Notes: generated by a model not told the origin, from the letters alone. Counted from the first letter of the stretch, positions 18,850-28,365 are shown. The stretch is DNA of 64,000 nt from Udaeobacter sp963725505 (GCA_963725505.1 CAVRYN010000004.1:62001-126000); one strand, 5' to 3'. Program-made: numbers and translations.

Positions 18850-19547
18850 CAAGCGCCAATGGTGAAACCGCGCAGCATGTTTACCTGAAGCGTCTCGCGT
18901 TCCTGTGGGCGCAGGCGCAGGGATTTTCCGCATGCGCAATGGAAGTGAGTTTGCCAAAATGCCGATATCGGGCCGACGTCGCCGGCTATCGATCGCACCC
19001 AAAACAAATTGGATCGACAGCGGTCTTCGAATGCAAACAAGTGCTTTGCGATTTGCGACGAGACAATTGCCGCACCAATGCTGCGCGCCAGCGGCTCGAA
19101 GCAATCTGTAAACGTCGCCTGATTCTTGAAACCCGCTTACACGCACATTATCCGAGCTTGCGGAGTGCTGATTCCCTCTTCCCGGAATTTGACTCGCAGA
19201 GCTTCGCCGCGATCGGTCACCGCGGTTACGCGCGTCTGTTGCGTGAGCTGCGCGCACTTCAAAGTCGTCTCTATGGTTGCACCAAGTTTGAGAAATTGAT
19301 TCGCTACCGCTGCGCGAATTTGTTCTTCCTTGTTCTGCCTGAGGAATTATTTCGCGATCCAGAAATCCCAGCCGGCTGGGGCGCGCTCGTAGAATCAAGC
19401 GGCGCGTTCACACTCGCCCGCAAACCAGTCTGGTACGAAACTAAAGAAGAGAATCGCATTCGCCTTTTGCACCGAATCGCCGTGGCCGGAACACGAGCTC
19501 AAAATCGAAAACTGCATGATCCCAGCGTCTTCCTGCAGCTGCCCTAA
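18834..19547 (+). CDS. putative PD-(D/E)XK nuclease-like protein (MmcB-like)
   Basis: About 237 residues from the ATG at 18834, overlapping the end of hemB by 16 bp. Near the N-terminus the protein has HVYLKRLAFLWAQAQGF, then Glu37, Asp48 (RADVAGY) and AVFECKQ with Glu66 and Lys68, which together look like the E-D-ExK core of the PD-(D/E)XK nuclease fold; the layout recalls the MmcB DNA-repair family. The rest has no motif that I recognise, although a conserved-looking LFFLVLPEEL strand is present. Function as a nuclease is inference. It ends convergently, overlapping the gpmI stop by 4 bp. Confidence 0.6.
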   Translation: MAAGVTSANGETAQHVYLKRLAFLWAQAQGFSACAMEVSLPKCRYRADVAGYRSHPKQIGSTAVFECKQVLCDLRRDNCRTNAARQRLEAICKRRLILETRLHAHYPSLRSADSLFPEFDSQSFAAIGHRGYARLLRELRALQSRLYGCTKFEKLIRYRCANLFFLVLPEELFRDPEIPAGWGALVESSGAFTLARKPVWYETKEENRIRLLHRIAVAGTRAQNRKLHDPSVFLQLP

Positions 19548-21076
19548 GCTGGCACGAGCAAATTGTGACCGGTCATTTCTTTTGGCTGCGGAAGCCCGAG
19601 CAGAAATAAGAGCGTGGGCGCGACATCGGCTAGGATTCCGTCTTCACAGCGGAATTTTGCTGCATCTTTGGCGACATAAATGAAGTGGACAAGGTAGTTC
19701 GTGTGCGCCGTGTTCGGCGAACCGTCAGGGTTGCGCATCTGCTCGCAATTTCCGTGATCCGCGGTGACCAAGGCCTTGCCGTCGAGCTCGAGAAGTTTTG
19801 AAATGATGCGCGCGCAACATGCATCCACCGTCTCAACCGCTCTGATGCCGGCTTCGACGACACCGGTGTGGCCTACCATGTCGGGATTGGCGAAGTTGAG
19901 AATGATGAGATCGTAGTTCGCCATGCGAGCCAGCAGTTCTTCGGTGACTTCGAAGGCGCTCATCTCCGGTTTCAAATCGTAAGTCGCGACTTTCGGCGAA
20001 GGAATCAGTTTGCGGTGTTCGCCCGGAAACGGTTTCTCGACTCCGCCGTTAAAAAAGTAAGTTACATGCGCGTATTTCTCCGTCTCGGCCATGCGCAGTT
20101 GCGATTTGCCAGCTGCGCTCACCACTTTGCCTAGGATATTGGGAAGCTCTTCCGACGGAAAAACAAACGGCGAAGAAAAACGGACATCATACTCGGTGAG
20201 GCTGACGAAATGGACTTGCGGCCATACTTCGCGGTCAAACCCATCGAAATCCTTCAGTAGAAACGCTTGCGAGAGCTGGCGCGCGCGGTCAGCACGAAAA
20301 TTGAAAAACAAAACTGAGTCGCCATCGCGCACGCGCTGTTCATTGGCGTGAGAGAAAATCAACGGCGGCATGAATTCATCTGTCTTACCAAGCGAGTATT
20401 GTTGATCTACTGCGGTCGAGGGCGATGAATTGCAGATTTCGCCGCGACCAAGAACGATGGCGTCCCACGCCTTTTTCGTGCGGTCCCACCGCCGGTCGCG
20501 ATCCATCGCGAAATAGCGGCCAATCACCGTAACGATCTTGGCGCCGCTGTTCTCAAGTTCCTTTTCGGACGTTTTCAGAAAGCCGGCCCCGCCGGTGGGA
20601 GAAGTGTCTCGCCCATCCGTGAAAGCATGGAGGAAGATTTCTCCAACGCCTGCTTCACGCGCCGCGTTCGCCAGCGCGACCATGTGCGAATAATGGCTAT
20701 GCACACCGCCGTCCGAAACCAGCCCGAGCAAATGAAGCCGATGACCGCGCGCGCCTGCAAAGGTCTCCTGTAATACTCTGTTTCGCGTTAGTTCACCTTC
20801 CTCGACCGCCTTGTTAATTCGCGTCAGGTCTTGATAAACGATTCTACCCGCTCCCAAGTTAAGGTGGCCAACTTCCGAGTTGCCCATCTGGCCAGCGGGG
20901 AGCCCGACATCTTCTCCGCTTGCGCTTAGCTTGCTCCATGGGTAATCGCGATAGAGTTGGTCGTGAAACGGCGTTCGCGCGAGCAAAGTCGCATCGCCAT
21001 TCTCTTCACGCTTTTCTTTCCCGCCCGGATTGATGCCCCAGCCGTCGCGAATGATGAGCATCACCGGGCCAGCCAT
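19544..21076 (-). CDS. gpmI: 2,3-bisphosphoglycerate-independent phosphoglycerate mutase
   Basis: Interconverts 3- and 2-phosphoglycerate in glycolysis using two metal ions and a serine nucleophile. The 510-residue protein starts MAGPVMLIIRDGWG (first metal aspartate), contains GQMGNSEVGHLNLGAGRIV with the phosphoserine, HAFTDGRDT, and the C-terminal NFANPDMVGHTG and TADHGNCEQM metal-binding blocks. The frame continues upstream to 21142 but the family start matches the ATG at 21076. It is divergent from the next gene across 95 bp. Confidence 0.96.
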   Translation of the reverse strand: MAGPVMLIIRDGWGINPGGKEKREENGDATLLARTPFHDQLYRDYPWSKLSASGEDVGLPAGQMGNSEVGHLNLGAGRIVYQDLTRINKAVEEGELTRNRVLQETFAGARGHRLHLLGLVSDGGVHSHYSHMVALANAAREAGVGEIFLHAFTDGRDTSPTGGAGFLKTSEKELENSGAKIVTVIGRYFAMDRDRRWDRTKKAWDAIVLGRGEICNSSPSTAVDQQYSLGKTDEFMPPLIFSHANEQRVRDGDSVLFFNFRADRARQLSQAFLLKDFDGFDREVWPQVHFVSLTEYDVRFSSPFVFPSEELPNILGKVVSAAGKSQLRMAETEKYAHVTYFFNGGVEKPFPGEHRKLIPSPKVATYDLKPEMSAFEVTEELLARMANYDLIILNFANPDMVGHTGVVEAGIRAVETVDACCARIISKLLELDGKALVTADHGNCEQMRNPDGSPNTAHTNYLVHFIYVAKDAAKFRCEDGILADVAPTLLFLLGLPQPKEMTGHNLLVPA

Positions 21077-21171
21077 ACACCGCGCACTTTGCCGATGAAT
21101 GAGAAGATCGACAAGCGGTTTCAAGCGGTTGCGGGTTGACAACGCGAAGCACGCGCGCCTAGATCGGCCTC

Positions 21172-22464
21172 GTGAAATGGCGCAACCAGTTGCTGGCGCT
21201 TTTTTGTCTCCTCGTCTTTGCCGGGCTGGGCGTTCTCTATTTTCAACACTGGGTCTTTCGGAAGCCGTTCGGAATTATCTTGTTTATCGGTGAAGGACTC
21301 GCGCCGAATCGACTGGCCCCGACGCGCACCTACGCGGGGGGAGCAGGCACACGCCTTAACCTGGATTCGATGCCTCGGATGGCTTTGCTGACGAATTACT
21401 CGAAAGACTTCGCGGCTCCAGATCAGGCTGCTGCCGCCACAGCGATTGCGACAGGCACGAGGGTGCCCAACGGCACGATCGCGGTCAATGGCGATAAGAA
21501 ACCCATACCGAGCATTATTGAGTTAGCTCGCGAATATGGACGCGCCACTGGCTTGGTGACAGACACAAAATTGACCGATCCGACAAGCGCCGTTTTTTAT
21601 GCGCATCCGGTCGATCCGAACGATACCGAGAAGATTGCGGCTGAGTTCGTCGATGGAGGAAAGATAGACATCGCGATGGGAGGTGGCGCGGTGCAATTTC
21701 TCCCCGCTGCAAAGGGCGGCGAGAGACAGGACAGACGCGATCTTGTGCTCGAGCTCCGCGGCAACGGTTTTGATATCGTTCGTAACCGAGCCGAGTTAGA
21801 GACGATCCCGGCGTGGCGGCGGCCGAAGCTTTTTGGCGCTTTCAACAATGCGGAGCTCGCCTTCGCAAATCAGGTCGAAGAGCGCGGCCAGCAACCGAAT
21901 CTTTCGGACATGGTGCGCCGAGCGATCCAACTGCTGCAATACAACGCCGGCGGATATCTGCTCGTGGTTGATGCTGGTCTGATGCGGAAAGCGGCCCAGG
22001 AGAACAATGGCGAGAGGACGCTCGCGCAAACGCTTGAATTGGATCGCGCAGTCGCCGTCGCGCGACGCTATGCGGGGCAAAAATCGACGATCATTGTGTG
22101 CGGCGATGTCGCGATTGGTGGCATGAATTTGAATGGTTTTCCATTTCGACAAGACAGCGGTATCGCGTTGCTCGGGCTTAATTCTGCAGGCCAACCTTGG
22201 ATTACCTGGGCAACCGGTCCGCACGGCACAAGGTCTTACGGGGCAGCGAACATTCCGAATAACAAGTCCGCCACGGCGGATCCGTCCTTTGGCGGACAGA
22301 ATGAACCACCGGCAGAAAATCTGGAACCGGCGGCACTGTACACAAAATCGGCGCTACCCACTGTGGACGACGTTGTTGTGTTTGGTAGCGGCCCTGGGAC
22401 GGACGTGCTACAAGGGGTAATGGATAGCACAGCAGTTTTTAAAGTACTTCGCGGTGAGCTTTAG
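21172..22464 (+). CDS. membrane-anchored alkaline phosphatase homologue, probably inactive
   Basis: 430 residues from a GTG start, with an N-terminal membrane anchor (residues 6-24). The fold is that of PhoA-type alkaline phosphatases, with the blocks IGEGL, TAIATGTRVPNG, DPTSAVFYAH and AMGGGAVQF aligned in order. However the catalytic residues are changed: the metal aspartate of GDG is Glu41, the nucleophile serine of the DSA motif is Gln85 (PDQAAAATA), the E..D...H zinc block is replaced by VDAGLMRKAAQEN, and the ADH motif by GDV (312-313). Only the Asp-x-Thr magnesium pair (136-138) remains. I infer a non-catalytic paralogue with a binding or structural role. Confidence 0.75.
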   Translation: MKWRNQLLALFCLLVFAGLGVLYFQHWVFRKPFGIILFIGEGLAPNRLAPTRTYAGGAGTRLNLDSMPRMALLTNYSKDFAAPDQAAAATAIATGTRVPNGTIAVNGDKKPIPSIIELAREYGRATGLVTDTKLTDPTSAVFYAHPVDPNDTEKIAAEFVDGGKIDIAMGGGAVQFLPAAKGGERQDRRDLVLELRGNGFDIVRNRAELETIPAWRRPKLFGAFNNAELAFANQVEERGQQPNLSDMVRRAIQLLQYNAGGYLLVVDAGLMRKAAQENNGERTLAQTLELDRAVAVARRYAGQKSTIIVCGDVAIGGMNLNGFPFRQDSGIALLGLNSAGQPWITWATGPHGTRSYGAANIPNNKSATADPSFGGQNEPPAENLEPAALYTKSALPTVDDVVVFGSGPGTDVLQGVMDSTAVFKVLRGEL

Positions 22465-22560
22465 TGGCATTGGCATCCCTGCCAATTCGAATCGGCTGGA
22501 AGCCGATACCACAGCCGACGCATTCAATATTGATTTTCTTATCGAATTAAGAGACACTTG
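22465..22560. repeat. small palindromes downstream of the phosphatase homologue
   Basis: Two short inverted repeats are visible: tggcattggcatccctgcca and atcggctggaagccgat. They resemble REP-type units, lack a T-run, and lie between two co-oriented genes. Confidence 0.45.
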
Positions 22561-22572
22561 CCGCTCAGACCA

Positions 22573-24504
22573 ATGCAGCTCCTCAGCGCATTCTCACGTC
22601 CGCAGACTGTCCCCGCTGTTCCAGTCACAGCGCCAAAAAAAACCCTGTGGATTCTCAACAGCTGGCGCGACCTGATTCTGTACGTCGGCACACCGCTTTT
22701 TCTGGTGCCGATGTTTTTGCTGGCGCAGGCGCGCTGGAGCACACAAGACATTTATCTTTTCGTCGCGGCATTTGGAGCCATGGGTCACCATCTGCCGGGA
22801 ATGATCCGCGCGTACGGCGATCGCGCTTTGTTCAGACGTTTTCGCTGGCGCTTTATCTTGGCGCCGATTTTTTTGCTCTCAGTTTGCGTCGCTTTTTACT
22901 GGTGGGACCTCAAGGGGATCATTCTGATCGTCTTCTTCTGGGGTGTCTGGCACGGGATGATGCAGACCTACGGTTTTTGTCGAATCTATGACGCGAAGAC
23001 GGGGTCCTTCGCTGCGCTAACGCGCCGACTCGACTTTGCAACCTGTGCCATCTGGTTTGCGACGGCGGTGCTGCTTTCGCCGCAACGCATGGCCGACACG
23101 CTGGAAATGTATTACGCCAGTGGCGGACCGTTCATTCCGTCGTGGCTTCTCCACAATGCACAACAAATCGTCTTAGCTATTGCGATCGCCGTCGGCGTCT
23201 TGTTCCTGTCCAATTTTTCCCGGATGTGGGCGGAGGGGAAACGTCCCAATCCGGTAAAGCTGGCGCTGCTGGCCACAACGATTGCTTTCTGGTGGTATTG
23301 CAATAACGGCGTCACCAACATTCTGGCGGGCATCGCGTTGTTCGAAGTCTATCACGATGTGCAGTACCTCTCGCTGGTTTGGATTTACAATCGCAGCCGT
23401 GTGGAAAAAGACAGTTCCATCGATGGTTTTATGCGGTTTGTTTTTCGTAGAAGCGGTTCGCTGGTCGGACTGTACATCGGACTGATTTTTGCCTACGGCT
23501 CGATTGGCTATTTCAATGCCCATCTTGAGATCGAAACTGTGAAGCGCGTCCTCACCGGTGTGGTCGCGGCATCAGGTCTTCTGCATTTTTATTACGACGG
23601 ATTCATCTGGAAAGTGCGCGAACGCTCCACCCGCGAGAACCTCGGTCTGGCCGCTGAAAACGCGCCTACAGCAACACGTGAAATTCTGCCCACCGGTCTC
23701 CTGCACGGGTTAAAATGGGTTGGAGTTTTTGTGGTCCCACTCGGCGCGCTCTGGATCGGGCAAGCCCGTAACCGGACGCCAGAAGTGGAACAAACAGCGT
23801 TGATCGCCGCCGATTTACCTAGCAGCGCTCGCGCCCATTGGAAGTATGGCTTTGCTTTGCATAAAGCGGGACGACTCGACGAAGCAGCAGACCAGTACCG
23901 CGTCGCGCTGCGCCTGGATCCAAAACAGAAGGAACCGCACTTCGGCCTCGGCCAGATTCTCGCTACACAATCGCAACTAAGTGACGCTCGCAGCGAATTA
24001 GAAGAAGCTTTACGCAGCGATCCGAGCAATGGTGACTATCACTCTGAATATGCAGGCGTTCTGGAACGCCTCGGTCAGAAGGATGAAGCCAGTGCTGAGC
24101 ACGTGATCGCCACGCGCCGGGCACCGAAATCCGGGCGGGTGCATTACGATTACGCGATGTTCCTTTTCCGAGACGGCAAGCTCGATCAGGCCATCCCGGA
24201 ATTTGAAACGGCATTAAAACACAACCCAAACCATCCCGAAGCGCATTATCATCTCGGCAGAGCGCTCTTTGTGAAAGGCAACTATGAAGGCGCGAAAGTG
24301 CATTATCTGGAGACAGCGCGCCTCGATCCTAAGGCGCCAGTGCACGATGGTCTTGGCGCCGCTTATTTCCGACTGGGACAAACTTCAGAGGCGATTGCTC
24401 AATTCAAGGAAGCGCTGCGTCTAAACCCTGATGATGCAGAGGCAGCTGAAAACCTTCGTTTCGCCGAGGCGATTCAAGCAGGCGACGACTCAGCTCGGCA
24501 CTGA
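22573..24504 (+). CDS. polytopic membrane protein with C-terminal TPR domain
   Basis: About 643 residues. The frame opens with a TTG at 22558, but the ATG at 22573 is a better start. Residues about 25-390 hold some nine or ten hydrophobic segments with aromatic and histidine-rich loops (FGAMGHHLPGMIRAYGDR, FFWGVWHGMMQTYGF, FEVYHDVQYLSLVWIYNRSR, SGLLHFYYDGFIWK). The C-terminal third is at least six tetratricopeptide repeats (for example LDEAADQYRVALRLDPK and SEAIAQFKEALRLNPDD). The repeated histidines in membrane loops could bind a metal, as in membrane desaturase-like proteins, but I do not recognise the family and do not assign a reaction. Confidence 0.75.
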   Translation: MQLLSAFSRPQTVPAVPVTAPKKTLWILNSWRDLILYVGTPLFLVPMFLLAQARWSTQDIYLFVAAFGAMGHHLPGMIRAYGDRALFRRFRWRFILAPIFLLSVCVAFYWWDLKGIILIVFFWGVWHGMMQTYGFCRIYDAKTGSFAALTRRLDFATCAIWFATAVLLSPQRMADTLEMYYASGGPFIPSWLLHNAQQIVLAIAIAVGVLFLSNFSRMWAEGKRPNPVKLALLATTIAFWWYCNNGVTNILAGIALFEVYHDVQYLSLVWIYNRSRVEKDSSIDGFMRFVFRRSGSLVGLYIGLIFAYGSIGYFNAHLEIETVKRVLTGVVAASGLLHFYYDGFIWKVRERSTRENLGLAAENAPTATREILPTGLLHGLKWVGVFVVPLGALWIGQARNRTPEVEQTALIAADLPSSARAHWKYGFALHKAGRLDEAADQYRVALRLDPKQKEPHFGLGQILATQSQLSDARSELEEALRSDPSNGDYHSEYAGVLERLGQKDEASAEHVIATRRAPKSGRVHYDYAMFLFRDGKLDQAIPEFETALKHNPNHPEAHYHLGRALFVKGNYEGAKVHYLETARLDPKAPVHDGLGAAYFRLGQTSEAIAQFKEALRLNPDDAEAAENLRFAEAIQAGDDSARH

Positions 24505-24615
24505 GGCAACTGCATGTCTTAGCGCCAACGGCGTAATCAAACGCCGCAGGCGCGATTCAATTGCACTCCTCACACGCCCCTTGGGGCCGACAATTCGCCG
24601 CGCTTGGAATCGCCT

Positions 24616-24918
24616 CTAGCGGCCCCTGAAGCTAAGTGAAGGCTCGTTGCTCAAGGCCTGCTGCACCGTTCCGCCGCGGGTCTGGTTGATCTGACGCCGA
24701 TCGTATTCGGACAGCGGGCTCTGCGTTAGTGTCCCGATTGGGCTAATTTTCACCTTTTGCGGGATCCTGGATCCCGTTAGCCAAACGTACGCGTAGCGCT
24801 CGCCACTATTTTGCGTCACCTGCACCTGGTTATTTTGTGGCCCCGCGAACGCACTGGTCGCCACGGCCGACACCAGTAACAACACCGCCGCCGACTTCAT
24901 CACGCCTGATATTTTCAT
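24616..24918 (-). CDS. small secreted protein resembling the start of a TonB plug domain
   Basis: A 100-residue protein with a clear signal peptide (about residues 1-25, ending SAFA-GPQ). The mature part holds YVWLTGSRIPQK, then SPIGTLTQSPLSEYDRRQINQ and GGTVQQALSNEPSL. This order recalls the beginning of TonB-dependent receptor plug domains ('VTGSRIP ... SP ... I ... L...P'), yet there is no barrel and the frame stops at residue 100. It may be a remnant or a free-standing mini-plug. It has its own divergent upstream region of about 225 bp shared with the DsbA-like gene. Confidence 0.6.
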   Translation of the reverse strand: MKISGVMKSAAVLLLVSAVATSAFAGPQNNQVQVTQNSGERYAYVWLTGSRIPQKVKISPIGTLTQSPLSEYDRRQINQTRGGTVQQALSNEPSLSFRGR

Positions 24919-25143
24919 AATTTGAAGACCTCTCTTTTTGGACTTTCACTTTATTTAACCCTGAACACAAGGGCGAGTTTCGGAGAAGACGGTTTCCCCC
25001 ATGAATTAACGGGAAAGGCGGCCCAACCGCTTTCGCATCGCTACAGCGTGGCAGGCGGGTCAATCCGCGGACCATCTGCCATTCGAACTAAATTTGACGA
25101 ATTCGATGACGCGCTGAACCTTTTGGCGCTCGTTGTCGTTTTC

Positions 25144-25827
25144 ATGAAGCGGTATTTGCCTTTTGTGATTGTTGGTGCGGCCGCATTGACCGCGCTCGCC
25201 AGCGGCCCGCTGCTCTGTCAAACAATCCAGCCCCGTCGCTTGGGTATCGCTGCTGCTGATGAAACGATCTCTGGAAAGGGTTTGGCGAAAGCGATGCACA
25301 TCCGCGGCAACCCGGAGGCTCCGCTGACGTTGGAAGAATTCGGTGATTTCGAATGCCCATCCTGCAAGAACGTCGCCACGTTTCTCGATAAGGTGATAAA
25401 AGAGTATCATCCGAGCGTGCGAGTAATCTTTCGCAATTTTCCCCTCGCGATGCACCAGCACTCCCGTGATGCCGCCCTGGCTGCCGAAGCGGCAGGTCTG
25501 CAAGGCCGCTTCTGGGAAATGCACGACATGTTGTTCCGGGAACAGGCCGTTTGGAGTAGCGCTTCCGACGCCGGAATGCTGTTTGATTCCTATGCGGAAA
25601 CGCTCGGGCTCAATCTTAATCAGTTTAGAAAAGACGTGAAGAGCGACAAAGTCAGGGAGCGGATCGAGTCCGATCAAGCCCGCGCCAGCGCACTGGGGGT
25701 CAAAGTCGCCCCGACACTCTTTATCGACAAACATCAAGTGGGAACCAATGAGGGCACCCCTGAGGAAGTGCATAGACTCATCGATGAAGCGGTGAAAGCA
25801 AAAACTTCGACATCGGAGAAGAAATGA
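25144..25827 (+). CDS. DsbA-family thiol oxidoreductase
   Basis: A 227-residue exported thioredoxin-fold protein. The N-terminus MKRYLPFVIVGAAALTALA is a signal peptide or membrane anchor. The active site is FGDFECPSCKNVA (CPSC), and the cis-proline loop appears as KVAPTLFIDKHQVG. The arrangement, with an inserted helical domain between them (about residues 110-190), matches DSBA/thioredoxin_4 proteins that oxidise or isomerise disulfides in the periplasm. The frame is open upstream to 24922, but that region codes no recognisable signal, so the start is placed at 25144. No partner DsbB is nearby. Confidence 0.88.
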   Translation: MKRYLPFVIVGAAALTALASGPLLCQTIQPRRLGIAAADETISGKGLAKAMHIRGNPEAPLTLEEFGDFECPSCKNVATFLDKVIKEYHPSVRVIFRNFPLAMHQHSRDAALAAEAAGLQGRFWEMHDMLFREQAVWSSASDAGMLFDSYAETLGLNLNQFRKDVKSDKVRERIESDQARASALGVKVAPTLFIDKHQVGTNEGTPEEVHRLIDEAVKAKTSTSEKK

Positions 25828-26047
25828 CCGTGCCGCGATTTCGCATCATTCTTTATGTGATTACAAATCTGTCTGGCTCCATGCGGCTCGGCACGTAGGC
25901 GCCCAGGAAGCTATTCGGGGACGTGCGTTGTAGCCAAGTGCGGTTACGCCGGGAACCTGGGATGTGGCCGCTCGCTTATCGACGATTTTGTCTTCGACAA
26001 CCAAATCCTTGCCCAAGCGCTTCGGCTCGGTTATCGGATTGCGAATC

Positions 26048-28270
26048 ATGGCTTCCGTAGGTTCACCAAAGGCTAAGTCATCCGCACGCCGCCAGGTTTT
26101 GGGCGTTTGTTTTTTCCTGGTCGTCATTACCTGGCTGGTGTTTGGCCAGACCATCCGCTACGACTTCGTCAACTACGATGATAACGAGTACGTTTATGCA
26201 AATCCGGCGATCACGAGCGGATTGACTCCGCACGGGATAATCTATGCTTTTAGCGGCAGGCACGCCGTAAATTGGCATCCGCTGACGACTCTATCGCACA
26301 TGCTGGACTGCCAGCTGTGGGGAGTCCGCGCCGGCGGTCATCACTTTACGAATATTGTCCTCCACACCATCGCCGTCGTCTTGTTGTTTCTGGTGCTAAA
26401 ACAAATGACCGGCGCGATCTGGCAGAGCGCATTCGTCGCCGCACTTTTTGCGATCCACCCGCTTCGGGTCGAATCGGTGGCCTGGATTTCCGAGCGCAAA
26501 GATGTGTTGAGCGCCGTTTTCTTCATGCTCACTCTCGGCGCTTACGTCCGCTATGCGAGGTCTCCCTCCCTCGGCCGCTATTTGACGATGTCGATCTTGT
26601 TCGCGCTCGGTCTCATGTCCAAGTCGATGCTGGTGACGGTCCCTTTCGTCCTATTGTTGCTCGATTATTGGCCCCTCCAGCGTTTTGGCGGGCAGTCGTC
26701 AATCAAGCGACTGATTCTTGAAAAGATTCCGCTGTTTACGCTCTCCGCTGCTGCGGGGGTGGCAGCGCTTCTTTTGCAGCGATCAAGTCTGGCGGCCGTC
26801 GAGAAATTGCCGCTGGTTTCGCGAATCGGTAATGGGCTGGTCTCGTGCGTGATTTACGTGAAGCAAATAATTTGGCCCGTGGGGCTGGCAGTTTTTTATC
26901 CGCACCCCGGAGATCAACTGCCGGTTTGGGAAATTGGCCTGGCTATTATGCTGCTGGCCTTGGCGAGCGCAGGAGCGATCGCGCTGCGGCGCAAACGGCC
27001 CTACCTCGTCACAGGTTGGTTTTGGTACCTGATAATGCTCCTGCCGGTGATTGGATTGATTCAGGTCGGCTCACAAGCCCATGCCGATCGATACACTTAT
27101 TTGCCACAGATCGGTCTTTACTTGTTGCTGGCATGGGCAATTACGGATGCCTTAGCTTCCCGGTTCGCCACAGGACGAATCCGCCGTGGTGGACTTCAGC
27201 GCAGAATTGTGGCAGTGACGGCTTCGGTCGCCATTATCGCATTGGCCTGGTGCGCTCACGTCCAGGCTTCCCACTGGCGCAACGGTGAGTCGCTCTGGAG
27301 GCACGCTCTCGCCGTGACCTCGGGAAATTTTCTTGCGCATGATGGGCTTGGGGAATGCCTGGCTAACCGCGGACGCCTGGACGAAGCGATCGATCAATTT
27401 CAGAAGGCCCTCAACATCGCTCCCGGCTATCCCGAATTAGAGACCAACCTCATTCTTGCTCTGACAAGGAAAGGACGCACGGAGGAGGCGATCACCCATT
27501 TACAAGCGCTTCTTAAGGAACATCCCAATGACGCCCAGACGCACTACAGCTTGGGAAACGCGCTGCGGAAAAAAGGCGATTCGCAGGGCGCCATCGCAGC
27601 GTACGAAAAAGCATTATCGATCCAAGGGCGCTATCCCGCTGCACACTATAGCTTGGGAATCGCGCTTGATCAGAATGGCCAGATCGAGGAAGCCATCGCT
27701 CACTATCGGGAAGCTGTACAAGAGCAGCCCAACTACCCAGAGGCATATTACTTGCTCGGGAATGACCTGCTGCAAAAAGCCCGTGTTGACGACGCCATCG
27801 CGGCCTACGAACAAGCGCTAAAAACCCGACCCACGTATCCAGAAGTGGAGAACAACATCGGTCTCGCGCTTCTGCAAAAGGGCCGCCCCAGCGAAGCGAT
27901 CGCGCATTGGCAAAACGCCCTGGCCATCCAGTCAGATTCGGTTGGTTATTTGAATAATCTTGCCTGGATTCTGGCAACTTTTCCCGAGACTTGGCTTCGA
28001 AACGGGCGCCAGGCGCTGGCGTTGGCTGAACGCGCGAATCAATTATCCGGTGACAATAATCCGGCGATCTTACGAACTCTAGCCGCTGCCTATGCCGAGA
28101 ATGGTCGATTTACCCAGGCGCGAGTAGTCGCTGAAAGAGGGCTGCAATTAGCTAACGCACAGGAGAAGCCGGCATTGGCCAATATTTTGGAAGGCGATCT
28201 TGCTCGTTATCGAGCAAACGCGCCTGTTCGCGTTTCCGCGCAACCAGGCCCTGCTGCCTTTTCTCCCTGA
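26048..28270 (+). CDS. TMTC-like membrane glycosyltransferase with TPR repeats
   Basis: About 740 residues. The N-terminal 400 residues are a polytopic GT-C-like domain with the hallmark phrases FVNYDDNEYVYANPAI, NWHPLTTLSHMLDCQLWG, GGHHFTNIVLHTI and IHPLRVESVAWISERKD, the DUF1736/TMTC pattern also found in eukaryotic O-mannosyltransferases TMTC1-4. The acidic DD pair in the first loop is the likely catalytic site. The C-terminal half carries about seven tetratricopeptide repeats (LDEAIDQFQKALNIAPGYPE, DDAIAAYEQALK). Probable role: transfer of a sugar from a lipid donor to exported proteins, by analogy only. Start chosen at the ATG before the first hydrophobic helix; the frame opens 84 bp earlier. 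Confidence 0.8.
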   Translation: MASVGSPKAKSSARRQVLGVCFFLVVITWLVFGQTIRYDFVNYDDNEYVYANPAITSGLTPHGIIYAFSGRHAVNWHPLTTLSHMLDCQLWGVRAGGHHFTNIVLHTIAVVLLFLVLKQMTGAIWQSAFVAALFAIHPLRVESVAWISERKDVLSAVFFMLTLGAYVRYARSPSLGRYLTMSILFALGLMSKSMLVTVPFVLLLLDYWPLQRFGGQSSIKRLILEKIPLFTLSAAAGVAALLLQRSSLAAVEKLPLVSRIGNGLVSCVIYVKQIIWPVGLAVFYPHPGDQLPVWEIGLAIMLLALASAGAIALRRKRPYLVTGWFWYLIMLLPVIGLIQVGSQAHADRYTYLPQIGLYLLLAWAITDALASRFATGRIRRGGLQRRIVAVTASVAIIALAWCAHVQASHWRNGESLWRHALAVTSGNFLAHDGLGECLANRGRLDEAIDQFQKALNIAPGYPELETNLILALTRKGRTEEAITHLQALLKEHPNDAQTHYSLGNALRKKGDSQGAIAAYEKALSIQGRYPAAHYSLGIALDQNGQIEEAIAHYREAVQEQPNYPEAYYLLGNDLLQKARVDDAIAAYEQALKTRPTYPEVENNIGLALLQKGRPSEAIAHWQNALAIQSDSVGYLNNLAWILATFPETWLRNGRQALALAERANQLSGDNNPAILRTLAAAYAENGRFTQARVVAERGLQLANAQEKPALANILEGDLARYRANAPVRVSAQPGPAAFSP

Positions 28271-28365
28271 GCGCCAAAGGCGCTATGTCAGTTCAGCCTG
28301 GGGCATCGCCCCAGGAATTCGATGCACACAATAAACAAGCGCTGAAAGCGCAATTCAATCCCAGT
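28271..28365. repeat. cluster of short palindromes after the TMTC-like gene
   Basis: Three hairpins in a row: gcgccaaaggcgct, cctggggcatcgccccagg and agcgctgaaagcgc. Close spacing and different sequences suggest a composite REP-type element rather than a terminator. Confidence 0.65.

Noticed and set aside
22573..24504. Assignment of the histidine-rich membrane protein as a fatty-acid desaturase
   Set aside because: Histidines are present in loops, but the spacing does not match the HxxxH/HxxHH boxes, so no reaction is claimed.
25828..26047. Possible small gene on either strand between the DsbA-like and TMTC-like genes
   Set aside because: A minus-strand frame of 97 residues exists but overlaps the TMTC-like start and shows no signal or motif; nothing supportable was seen.
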